This document shows, in pieces, positions 42,228 to 52,872 of a stretch of DNA of 64,000 bases. The stretch covers positions 13,407,319 through 13,471,318 of the forward strand of contig BSYO01000006.1 in assembly GCA_033239525.1 (NCBI GenBank), given 5' to 3'. Below the pieces are notes generated by a model. It made no database searches and was not told where the DNA came from. It saw only the letters and a program-made list of their open reading frames with translations. Each line of letters opens with the position of its first letter. The stretch's first letter is position 1. This stretch comes from Nepenthes gracilis (lineage: Eukaryota; Streptophyta; Magnoliopsida; Caryophyllales; Nepenthaceae). A program made the position numbers and the translations under genes.

Positions 42228-45200
42228 TTTTTTTTTTTTTGTAAGTAAGAATTTTGGATTAATGGGAGAAAAAATTTATAAAAACAATGCCTTATCTCCA
42301 AGTATTTTAACAGGGAGATAAAACATAAAAGTTAGGGCATACCCCGAGCCACAGAGTACAACAAAGGACATTAAAATGATGAAACAAGAGTAAAGTCCCC
42401 TAGGGGGAATACATTCAATAAAAACAGCCAAACATGAAGTCTGTCCCTTTTAGAATAATAGGTCTTCATCGAGGAAGTAGCGGTGCTCCACTGATACAAC
42501 AAACAGCCTGAGTTGTCCGGAGCAGCCAACTAGCAGCCCAGCAACATCAAATGTTCCTGAAGCCAACATTTCCAGCTCAGCAGGCCAAACCGGCCTCAAG
42601 CCTAACTTAGCATTTGGCTTGCCATATCAGCAAAGGCAAACCGGCCACTGAAGCCACATCGACCTCAGTACCAAAACGGTAACCAAATCCAACTCGGCAA
42701 ATAGTCAGTGACGCGAGACCTGCAAAGAGATCGGCAATTGAAAACGACCTCAAGTCTGCATTTGAAATCAGCCACAATTCGGCAGAATAAATCAGCAATG
42801 AAAGAGTTAACCGGCCGGAAATCGAAATCGGCACCAGAATCGCAAGACCATACAGCATTTGACATGCCATGTCAGCAACGACAAACTGTCCTTGACGCCA
42901 AACCGGCCTCATGCCCAATCAGCAACCTGAATTCCAGATTGGCAATTGACATGCCATGACAACATTCCAACTCGGCCCCAGTTCACAAACGAATTGCTCA
43001 ACAAATCCAAAACGGGCCCAAAGCAAATCGGTCTCCGTCCCAAATCGGCCAGCAAAACGGCCTCAAAACGCGAGGTTCCACTACTGGAACCAGTGGAAGC
43101 AATCTACCGCATCAGAAGGATCGCCATCGACCAAACAAAGCCACTTCCTCTTCTTGACCCTAGCCTATAAATCTCACCCAAATCAAAACGGGCTCCCCCA
43201 ACCCTTCCAACAGAAATGAAATCACAGGCGAGAGCCAACAACTCGGGCACAGGATAATATCGGGACAATCCGAGGAGCAACACAAAAGCAATAGTTTATG
43301 AGCTACAGCCTCCATAGCCATTTCATCGTAAAGGAAAATGAGCTCCGGCTAAATCGCCAAGGAAATCGGCACTCCAAAGAAATTCAATCGGCCTTGACGC
43401 CAAGCAATACCAAGTCGGCCAAAGATCGCAGCCAGCCATGACTGAATTACGGGTCAAAGCCTAGTCATCAAACCAACCCGGGCCATAAGCACCATGAGCC
43501 AATACTCCTGGAGCTGACCACTAGCCTGCCGCAAACTTCACCCTCCAGATCGGAAGGGTGTCGCCATACAGCCAACACCAAAGGGCTCCATGCTGCACAA
43601 ACACAAGGAAACAGCAGGATGCCCCCATTCCACTAGGCCCCATCGCAGAGCAAAGTGTGCATTAGCGACCCCCAAACAAGAACCAGAGCCAAAAATTCGC
43701 AACAAAGCCGAGTAGCATCCCGGTCATAGAGGCAACCAATGCAACCGGGCCCATCTCAGTAGCCAAAACAACATTAGCATCCCCTCGGGAGCGAAAAACT
43801 CGATCTAAGCCTGTAGCTCAAGATCCCGCACTTAGCATACAACACAGAGCAAAGAAACCAGAACCGTAGGCACTAGCTTGAAGCCCAATAGATCCCGTTC
43901 TCAAGATCAAAGAATTGCATTCAAAGATCGTGTCGTAAGAGCCAGCCCCTTCCAGTAGCAAGATAATCAGCAACAGGTTAGAACCATTACAGCCCCAACC
44001 AGCAGGATAAAATCAGGCACTTGCAAAGCCTTTCTTCACATCCCAGAATGGAGTTGCACATAACAAAGGCACATAAGCACTCCAGCAACAGCAGCCGCCA
44101 AATACAAAATTTGGCTTATAAAACCAACTGCAGCAGCACCTCCACAGATTCCACTGCCAATAACAGAAAGAAAATGGCAAATAGACAGGCCAAGCCTAAT
44201 CCACCACCCAAGAAGGTTCACCAGCATCCAACTAGGGCCACGCCAACTCATCAGCACCCTAACATAGAGTTCCAAATCCAAAGCTGCACGGTCCCCTTCC
44301 CGTCCAACTGGAAAGAACCCCATAGACAGAGGCGCAATAGAGTCAGCATCACTAGACAGTCGTCTACGGCAGAACCAGAGAGCAACATAAGAGCCCACTC
44401 TAGCACCAGACAGCTGCACCGGAAGCCAAAAACTGGCAGACTAGAGAATAATCCATTCATACACAGCAGCACCAACCAAAGGATGCACCCCACAGAGGTA
44501 ACAACCGGCAGGAACTCGCCTCAACAGAGGGCCACCGCAGCTAAAACTATACCACCTGTTTACCAACAAACCACAAATGAAAAGCCCCACCCCGAGCAAA
44601 AGACGGCACCCCCAACCCAACCAACAATGGGAATCACATTGGCAATGGATCATCAATCCAGCAGCCCAAGACAGCTTTGGCACCGTGCCGAACATAGAGC
44701 GAGACCCACTAGGAGGCCAGAGGAAGCTGCTCCCGAAGCCACACATCTGTGAGAGACCAGCAATTTGCTGCAATCCACATGATATGCATCCAAGCAAATC
44801 TCCATAAATGGAAGCAAAAAGAAAGATCCCCAACGCACCAGAAAGTTCAAAAGCATCCAAAAGGTCCACGGCCAGCTCTTCAGTGCATCGACCAAGTATC
44901 TCCAAACCAGCACTGCACGGAATCCCCCAAAACCGTCCACCAGAAGGGAACGCCCAGGCATAGGCACCTCAGAGCCAGCACACAGACCTTCGAATGCCTC
45001 ATCCCATTCTGAATGGGAGAGACGATTCAAGAGCTTAACCCTAGGCGCATACCGAGGAGAAAAGGAAACAAACTTGAGAGAGATGCCAGGCCTCAAAGGA
45101 TGAGCGCCATCGCACTCTCAGAGGCCACAGAGCCCGAGCTACGAAATCTTCAACAGATGAAGAGTTAGACCAACGAAAATCCTTCACCCCAATCTGAAGG

Positions 45201-45436
45201 TGGGATAAGAAGACTAAGCTCGCAGACAAAATCGAATGCTTCGAGGTCGCCGTGAATGACATATCCAGAGCAAGGATACAGAAAGGTGGAGATGGATAAC
45301 CGGAGGGGGGGCCGGGCAGAGCAACCAGGAGGCCGACCATGGCAAGCTTCGGTGCCGCCCGGCACCCAAGGCGGTATCGATGAGGACGACGACGCCGGGC
45401 AGTTCAAAATTCAAAAACGAATTTTGAAAACGTAGA
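42228..45436 (-). mobile_element. ORF1-less half-LINE derivative, 3.2 kb
   Basis: Perfect 16-bp duplication GAGATGCAAGAGCATC (42212-42227, 45437-45452). Poly(T), GTAAGTAAGAATTTTGG, stem-loop 42289-42329, GGGCATACCCCGAGC. The sense strand begins TCTACGTTTTCAAAATTCG and the GC block (GGGCGGCACCGAAGC near 45350). The 243-codon plus-strand frame at 44021-44752 is antisense and low-complexity, not a gene. The host ORF1 reads through once both nested elements are removed. Confidence 0.85.
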
Positions 45437-48400
45437 GAGATGCAAGAGCATCAAAGAGTACCCAACTGGGGAGGCAGAATTTCCTGATTTACAGGCAAGG
45501 TGTTCCCCGCATCAGCAGGGTCAGGCTGTCACCTTGGGATTGGAACGTCTGGAGGGCCACAAACATCTAGAGGGGCCAATAAAGTAGTAGAGTCCTGGGA
45601 GTATTGATTAGCAAGATCCAAAGAGGGGCCATCGTAGGACCCAACCGACGGGCAAAATAACTCGATTTCTGACAGGGAGTCCCCGTCACACTGTGGTCGT
45701 GCAGACTCATTGGGATTGGATCATCTGAGGGGCCACAGGCAACCAAAGAAGCCAATAAATTTGCAGAGGCCTACGAATTTTGATCATCAAGAGCCAAAGA
45801 GGGGCAATGGGCAGAACCACCTTCAGCACCGATTGAAGGTTCAGCCAATTGGCAACCAGCAACCACATCGAGGGGAGATGTGGGAGATGTGGGAGAGACA
45901 AACAAACGGGTACATTTGCATCATTAGGGGGGTTTCAGGATGCTTAGTAATGTTTCTTTGAACATAATCATCAAGGGCGTAACTCAAGCCCTAGAACGAG
46001 ATGTACCAAGATGATTGGTGTCAATCTTGACAGCATTTGGATTCAAACATGACCAACTGCTAAGCATCGAGCACAACGAGTTGGCTTCCAACTATATTCC
46101 ACTTTCACCGTAGAAAAGCTTGAGAATCGGGACACATTTGAACAAATGATGGAGTTGGGAAATGGTCCATCCACTCCAACCTCAACGCAAATCTTTGACT
46201 CGAAACATTCTCCATACGGGCTGTCCCGGGGATCCAATTGTAAGGGAACCCCAATAGCACTTGCAGCCCAGCTAAGCCCAACATGAGTCCATAATTCAAT
46301 TGGCAAGTTTGATATTTAATCCGAACAGGAACCGCTTGTGTTCCTCTTTTCAAGGCCAATCTCGGCGACCACCGCTTAAGGAATAATGCTTTGCCGAGAC
46401 CATCCAGGGTCCCGCCCGCAAGCATTTCACCATCATGTCTTCGGAAGGGAAACGAAAGAAAAAGAAGCCGACTTCATTACCGGCGACGTGCTTGAGTCCG
46501 AATCGAGCCCACAATTTCATGGTCACAGCCTTGACAGCCATGAAGTGAGGAGAGGTATTAAGGAAATAACCTACCAAGGTATGGGCCCAAAGCAAGTTAC
46601 CTTGTTCGATAACGTCAGGCGGAGGGGAAAAGGCGCCATTAGCGGACCTAGGAGCATGTAGAGAGAAGAATTTCAACTAGGAGTACAGCCTAGCCTCATC
46701 CTTCTTGACGACATCAGCCCATGAATGGGGGGGAACGGAGACACACTCAGATTTGTTGAGAGCGAGTTTTGGTTTCGCAAGCGTTTCTGGAACGGGTGGA
46801 GAAGAAGGGGAAACTGCATCCAAAAGACGCTCGGGTGAAGAGGACGGGGGAACCAGATCAAGAGGCACACCCAAAGGACCAGCCATGGCCAGCAACGGCG
46901 CTGCCGTAGACGGGAGGAGCGTCTGGTTGAATTCAAAGAGAGAAGAGAGAGTTTCTCTCTCTAGACGACTGGTCCTTTTCCAAAGAGCAGCTCATGCCAC
47001 ATTAAATCTCCATTCCGGCAAACCGGCAAAATTAATAAGGCTGGCCACATCAGCAGGAGATAATCCCAAACCGGCAATGAAGCACACCTACACTGATCTA
47101 GCCACGTCAGCAATTGTAGCTAAAATCCAAAGAGAGCAAAGAGAGCAGAAATTGGAATGCTCAATTTCCTCGCCAACACTTTAGAATCCATTCCGACAAA
47201 TAAACCTGTGCAAACCGGCTTTGCACAACCAAGAGAACGGATTTCAACCCGGCAAACAGCATATTACAGAGGGCTGCCTCAGACCTGAAGCTAACCAACA
47301 TCTAGCCCAAAATTCACCCTCCAGACCATAATGGGCGTCGCCATACTGACAACACAGCTCCATGCCGCGCTTCAGCAGAAACGCCGGAGAGTAGGCAGTC
47401 CGTTGCTCCAACTACGAGCAAGTGCATCACCACAAAACCTCAATAGCACATTGAAGATTGCCCGGCTCAGCATTACAGAGATTTCATCAAAACAGAGGGA
47501 CCAAATCGGGTTTGAAGTTCTTCTGCCTAGACATCAGCAGCACCATGGCGAATCCTACCACACCACTTCCAGCCAACCCATCAGTAGCAAAATTGATATT
47601 CCAAGCAAGCAGTTACATCAGCAGAGTTGAGGGAGCAATTCCATTCCAAGTAAGTTTGAAACGCTAGTGGAAACACTCACAGTAAATACCTCGAATATCT
47701 TTGAGACGCTGCGTCATCACCCTGTAATTTCATGGGGGGCTGTAGCATAATATAGCATAAGGATAGCTATCAATCGGACCACATCTCGCAGCAGAAACAC
47801 ACCAGATTTTCCAACCCGATACTCATTTTGATCCAGTACATCAAATTAATCATTAGCCAAAACCACAGCACTAGCAGATTTCCAGCCAGCATTACAAGCT
47901 GGATTCAACACAACACAGGGCAACCAGATCAAATCCCCAATGCTCAGCAATAGCAACTAATATCAGCTCCACCTCCCTGCAAGTACTACAACTGGAGCAG
48001 CAATGAGAACCAGCATGCTTCAGACCAGCGGATCAGATCTGAAAAACTACTGCACCGACTTTAACAGCATCAGAGCAAACCCTCCCATACCACTTCCGGG
48101 CAAGCCATCAGCAGCAAAATTACATTTTCCAAGCAAAAAGTTGCATCAGCAGCAACTAAATTTCACCTAGCCACAAGGTCTCACTACCTGGAGTCAGCAA
48201 GGCTGATGCAAACCGGGTTCATCAATGCCACGACAGAGCACTGATACTTTGCAATACCCGACTCCTAATTTCTACCAATTTCCTGAGAACTCTGACATGT
48301 AAACCATCAACAAACTTTGAGTATTGAAGAAGGCCAGGGGAAGGTTCATCAGTCCAGTTCCATAGAACTTTGAAGAGAGCACAACAACCACCTACAGAAT

Positions 48401-49185
48401 TCAGTGACTGCTCCTCAACCGATAAAACAGCCAAGTCATCATGTGCATAGCCAACCATGCCCAGTAGCATAGCATCGGCAGCATGCAGATCCACCACACA
48501 AATGGAAGCATCATCAACCCGATGGAAACCCCCAATATGCAACAGCAACCTACGCCTGATCAAACCAACGAACCGAAGCAACTAGAGTAATTTCTCACCA
48601 ACAAGCGCAAAGATTTTTTTTTTTTGGGGGAGGGGGGCTGAAGTGTGTGTGTGTGAGAAAAACCAAGGAGAGGGCGATAGAAAATATAGCCCAAACAACC
48701 AGCCAAGACTGGCTAGGAAAAATAAATACATAATCACTAATATTAATTTCCTATGTTCAGTCAATATCTGAAAAACACTCCTTTTTTGTTTTTTTAATTA
48801 ACAGAGAAACTTTTAGTAAAACAACAACAAGAGCCCCACAACCAACAAGCAATTTCCATGCCACGGTATATGTGAAAATAGGCTAAGCGCCTAAAAGCAA
48901 TGGAAAGAGGTTTGCAAAAAGAGATGGTATAAGCTGCGCTGGCTGCCAGCCGAGAGGGAGACCTTCACCAAAAGGAAATAAATGGAAAGGTTTTGCCTCA
49001 TTTTTTTTTATAAGTTCCATCGAATCAGGTGCGACCGCAATGCACACCTGTCAGCTCCTATGGAGGTTTTCAATTTATTCCGAATGGTATTGACTATCAG
49101 GGAAAAAGTATGGGAAGTTTCTAGAGGGGGGATTTTTAAAAAATGCGATTGTTGCGTTCCCTCCGAATGAAGTACACCATGGCCG

Positions 49186-51060
49186 CTAGAGAGAGACGCT
49201 TGGAAAGGGCCAAGAAGCTTTTCCCTTTCCATCTTTGAGGGGCCCAAGTGATGTTCTGGGACCACTCAGGGTAAGGCCAGAGGAGCCCCGCTCATCTTTG
49301 AATCTTGGTCCATAAGGATGACGAAAATGGATAGGAGAAGAAAAGATGCTCATGATTTTCGTTGCCCGTGTTGCAAAGAGTGCATATAGGAGAAAGATTG
49401 GGAATACCATGGAGGTGATCAAGGGTACTAAGATGGCCTCTAATGGCCAGCCATAGGGTAAAGGCATGAGCAAGGATATGAGAAGGACCCCACACTAAGG
49501 TGGCCCAGCACAGCTTCGGTTTGGGTGGATGGATGAGACTATAGGCGGACCGAGTCAAGAAATTGCCGTTCGCATTGCCATCCCATTGTATAGAATCTTT
49601 TAGATTGGTGTTAGGAAGGTAGGGAGGCATGTTCTCCACGAGACGAGAAACTTCCAAATCATAATGATTTGGCCAGTTTGCAGACTACGTTGGAGAACCT
49701 GCTGACCTGGAAAGGCTGTATCGTTTTCTTTTTGCTGCTGGCTTGCTGGTGCATGGATGGGGAGTTCACTTATTGGCTCTCTTAGATTGGATATAGTATG
49801 TTGGGTTGATTGTTCATGAAATCGCCCCCATGTACTCAATCAATGGAAGCTGATGCTGGATTGCCAATTTTGGCTATTAGGTCCTTGCTGAACTTGGTTT
49901 GAAGCTGATGGACCTGGAACATTTTTTTTTTTAACAACAGAAGCCCTCTGCTCTCCTTTTGAGAGCTATGCTGTGCTGGAAATTGGATGGCGGTGGAGCT
50001 GAATGAGGCATCTCCCTCTTGCACTCTCTTGTGTTCTGTATCCGTGATGATGCTTCCTGTCATCCCCAACTTCACTGTCTAGTGGAAGCGAGTGGGCTGG
50101 AAAGTTGACTAGTTTCTATGTGTTGCGCTTGATTGCATTCCTAATGCCACGTGGAATGATGCTGAATTTTGCACTGAAAAGCTCCTGTGCAAATCTTTGT
50201 GGATGAACCCCGGTAGCATCCAAGTTGTGGTAGGCAGCTGGATCCCGCTCTGATGGGTTGTAAATCTGGAGTCTTTAGCTCTAATCTTCACCATGCTGGA
50301 TGGGGCTATAATTCTTGCACGGGAGGGGCTGTTGATGAGGCTGATGCTGATGCTGATGTTGCCTCTGTCTGGTGCTGGTTGTATGCTACTGATGCTGCTC
50401 GTGCCAATGTGATGCAGAAGGGGTTGCTGATTTTGGTATTGCTGTGGTTTTCTGCTGAAGGCATTTTGGATGATGATCCTCCGTTGTTGCAGGAAATAAT
50501 GATTTTGGTGGTGCTCCCTAGTTCGGGCGGCTGTAGTAATGGATTTGGCTGTGTGTTAATCCAGCTTTGGTACTGCCCGTAGTTTGGCTTGATCTGTTGG
50601 GATATAGCTCTTCTAATGCTGGAGCATTGTGATTGCATTGAGTGAATACCAGCATTTTTGTTTCTCTGTTGGTATCATATGATGTATCATTGTGCTCGGG
50701 GTATGCCCTAGCACTCCTGCTTTATTCCCAAGTCAGAAAAACACTTGAGGATAGACCATATCTTGTAAATTTTTTTCTCCCATTAATCCAAATTCACTTA
50801 CTTACCAAAAAAAAAAACATAATGATTTGGCCAACACCAATGGTTATACCTAATAATGGCAGTGACCTTTACATCCCAGGGCAGACCCGAGACCAGATGG
50901 GTATGATCAGTAATTACTTCGCTCAGCGGGCCCAGAGGATGCAAGTTATCATGCCAAAGGAATGTGTTAGAGCCATCGCCAATGGACTTGGTGGAGTGAA
51001 TGCGCATAAAGGGGCAAAGCTTCATAATCTTCCTCCAGCTCCAGGGGGCTGAGGAAGGGA
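49186..51060 (-). pseudogene. LINE E ORF2 C-terminus (zf-RVT region)
   Basis: Reading on the minus strand: KLCPFMRIHSTKSIGDG, TFLWHDNLHPLGP and CWPNHY/DLEVSRLVENMP (joined across 49676-50817), then LVWGPSHILAHAFTLWLAIR and CTLCNTGNENHEHLFFSY. The last Cys of the zf-RVT-like motif is replaced by Tyr. A frameshift lies near 49290, after which the C-terminal frame continues to about 49186 and beyond without clear motifs. No RT palm remains in the window for this copy. Confidence 0.75.
49676..50817 (+). mobile_element. Half-LINE derivative, 1.14 kb, 5'-truncated, inside LINE E
   Basis: Perfect 16-bp duplication CATAATGATTTGGCCA (49660-49675, 50818-50833). The LINE E frame is restored across it. 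T/G-rich body, type I upstream motif AATACCAGCATTTTTG, CTCGGGGTATGCCCTAG, a weakened stem-loop 50718-50760, CACTTACTTACC and A11. Confidence 0.9.
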
Positions 51061-51185
51061 CTTGGAGCTCTCATTAAGCTAGCCTCGGTAGTAATCTAGA
51101 GAGAGAAGCTTTGCCTTCTCTCTTCCCCATTTTCAAATCTGCTGCTTTTGCCCTGTCCCGCCTCTCTTTCTTCCCACCGGCGCCG

Positions 51186-52872
51186 ATGGCGCCGATCCTC
51201 CACCCGTGCCCCTGCTCTCCTCTTAAAGATTCCCTCCCCTCCTCTCTTTCAATTCCCGTTGCAGCTCCGTCCTCATCTTCCATTCGCATCCTTTCACCTT
51301 CTTCGCAGGCTTTCTAGCCTTCCCCCCCTTCCGTTAGGGTTTTTGCCGATCCTTCCTTGCTATCTGAGTCTGCTGGTGATGACAGGGTCGCTGGTGCACC
51401 CTGCCCTCTCGAATCTGGTGTTAAGCCTATCCCGATTGTCTTTGATGCTGAATCAATCCCTAAGCTGAGCAGCATTCCTGTTCTGTTGGATGAGCCCTCG
51501 AAACCGGCTTCCAAGGCCTCTCAGTCATGGGCTTCTATTGTCAGCAGGGACTCCATGGATGCAGGTACTCAGCTTAAATTTTTCCCTCCCCCGTCCCCTT
51601 CTGGAACTGACATTGAGCTTTTTCCCCCTGCTGAGGTGATCAGCAAGGAAAAGTCTCGTGGAGGGATACCCTTGTGGGTTATTTCTATGAATCTCCCCTT
51701 AACTTCTTTGTGGTCAATCATATTGCCCGGAAGATATGGGCTAAGTTTGGGATTTCTCATGTTGCTGAGATGAAAAACGACTTCTTTCTATTTTGATTTG
51801 CATCTGAAGGTCAGATGCAAGAATGCTTAAACCATGGCCCTTGGACCTTTGCTGGACATCCTTTCTTCTTAAAGAAATGGACTCCGGAATTGGTCCTCTC
51901 CAAGGAGGACCACAAAACCTTCCCAATTTGGGTTCACTTAAGGAAGTTCCTCTCCAATTTTGGACCCCTCTAGGACTTGGCTAGATTGCCAGTGCCATAG
52001 GGTTGCCCCTCCATATGGACCCCGCTACGGCTAAAAGGGGCCGTTTAAGGGTTGCGTGTATTCGAGTAGAAGTCACGGCTGCATCCGTATTGCCTGAGAA
52101 AATCAGAGTGAGGTTAGGCAATCCCCCAGGAAAGTCCTTGGGGGTCGATGTAAAGGTTGAATATCCATGGAAACCGGGACAAGCTGAATCTGATCTGAAA
52201 AGGAATCACCATAAGAGGCATAGTAAGATGCCCCCTAAAAGCATATCAACTGGGCGCCAAATCCCTTTGGCACCAGTTGACAGCGTGCGGGTGGGAAATG
52301 GTCCTTGGAGAGTTAAAAGCAAGCCCTTTCCTCGCAGAGTCTTGACTGTGCTGGAGTCCAATTCCTTTGCGGCATTACAATGCCCAAAGGCGGACACCAT
52401 TTTAGACCCTTCTGATGGGGTTATGAAAAAGGATGCTTTAGGGTTCTCTGAACCAGATCTAAGCTCCACTCTGAGCGGTGAGGAGGCTAATCTGAGGATC
52501 TTGACCCATTCTGAGCTAGAGTGGGAGAATCAGGGAGAACCTCCCCTGGAAATTGAAGGCCTACCTTAAGATAGAAATAGTAGATCCTTGAGTGGTCGTA
52601 AGGATGAGATGCCTTTGCTGGATGAGGACCTGAGGGAGGGGGTGCCTCCAAGTTCCTCCAGCATTTGCAATCCCTCCGGCTCAAGAAGCTCTCGTTTGCA
52701 GGCTAAACGTATTCCAACCACACCGTGTGAGGTTGGTAGTTCCTTCCAAACTGCATGTCCTCAATCTGAGCTTGCAGAATTTGGCGGGGAGATTCCAGTG
52801 GATAAGACACTAACGAAAAAATCAAAGGGGCCTAAAAGGAAAAAACCCCCTTCTCCTCTGCCCCATGGTTAA
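51186..52872 (+). pseudogene. LINE C ORF1 (DUF4283-like), frameshifted
   Basis: Start ATG at 51186 (MAPILHP). Ser/Pro-rich N-terminus, SWASIVSRDSMDAGTQLKFFP (51530-51590), then disrupted DUF4283 parts: FVVNHIARKIWAKFGI-like sequence near 51710 and FCGHPFF-like near 51850. The frame from 52003 has MDPATAKRGRLRVACIRVEV; no intact knuckle (the region after KVEYPWKPGQ lacks the CxxC). A stop at 52567-52569. The last part (52588-52872) ends in the basic tail KKSKGPKRKKPPSPLPHG. The stop TAA (52870-52872) overlaps the ORF2 start. Confidence 0.75.

Larger units (their letters stand above)
39660..46895 (-). pseudogene. ORF1 of the full-length half-LINE, interrupted
   Basis: Start at 46895 (MLAMAGPLG). 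SWADVVKKDEARLYS ends at an in-frame TAG, then KFFSLHAPR, LVGYF, KLWARFGLKHVAGNEVGFFF and CLRAGPWMV (DUF4283-like, to about 46350). After a frameshift: PIELWTHVGLSWAASAIGVP, VCVEVGVDG-like and WKPTRCARCLAVGH (first three ligands of a CCHC knuckle; ends about 46043). The spacer continues to 45453, is cut by the two nested elements (20 bp of it survive at 42208-42227), and ends with a basic stretch GKRKKLPQKN near 39790. One stop and few frameshifts: younger than copy p1's ORF1. Confidence 0.75.
38555..46979 (-). mobile_element. Full-length ORF1-bearing half-LINE, split by two nested copies
   Basis: Perfect 14-bp duplication CCAAAGAGCAGCTC (38541-38554 and 46980-46993). Sense strand, right to left: leader AGTCGTCTAGAGAGAGAAAC, ORF1 (46895 to about 39660), A/C-rich on plus (T/G-rich sense) 3' region 39650-38700, CGGGCATGCCCTAG, stem-loop 38609-38652, CTTACTTACC and A9. 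Subtracting 39974-42207 and 42228-45452 leaves about 2970 bp. There is no ORF2, and perfect duplications on both sides show this is a complete retrotransposed unit, not a fragment. Key evidence for an ORF1-only family. Confidence 0.85.
35701..47366 (-). mobile_element. Half-LINE copy m6, minus, 5'-truncated, host of three to four later elements
   Basis: The poly(T) 35701-35711 start, a GGTAAGAAAG variant terminus, a stem-loop about 35763-35799 (GCATTA/TAATGC type) and GGGCATTCCCCGAGC. Duplication GCGCTTCAACAGAAAC (35685-35700) versus GCGCTTCAGCAGAAAC (47367-47382), 16 bp with one mismatch, 11.7 kb apart. Net length is about 1 kb after removing nested elements at 35972-38354 and 38555-46979. 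Confidence 0.65.
35249..48613 (-). mobile_element. Half-LINE copy m5, minus, split by nested stack
   Basis: Poly(T) 35249-35255 then GGTAAGTAATTTAGATG, the stem-loop about 35297-35343, and a degraded mini-hairpin. It cuts LINE D. Visible pieces are 35249-35684 and, beyond the stack, about 47383-48613, A/C-rich on the plus strand, total about 1.65 kb. The extent is inferred from the duplication of the inner element (35685-35700 and 47367-47382). The right end is hidden by LINE E. No ORF1 was seen in these pieces. Confidence 0.5.
48614..51080 (-). mobile_element. LINE copy E, 5'-truncated, split by a half-LINE insertion
   Basis: 3' tail as poly(T) 48614-48625 next to GGGGGAGGGGGG (sense CCCCCCTCCCCC plus A), a CA-rich UTR with (GT)n near 48640, and ORF2 C-terminal coding up to about 51060. 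LINE C (+) starts immediately to the right, near 51085, in head-to-head orientation. Broken by 49676-50817. Confidence 0.75.

Noticed and set aside
44021..44752. 243-codon plus-strand open frame
   Set aside because: It lies antisense in a minus-strand half-LINE derivative, is Gln/Pro/Thr/His-rich from A/C-rich sequence, and has no domain.
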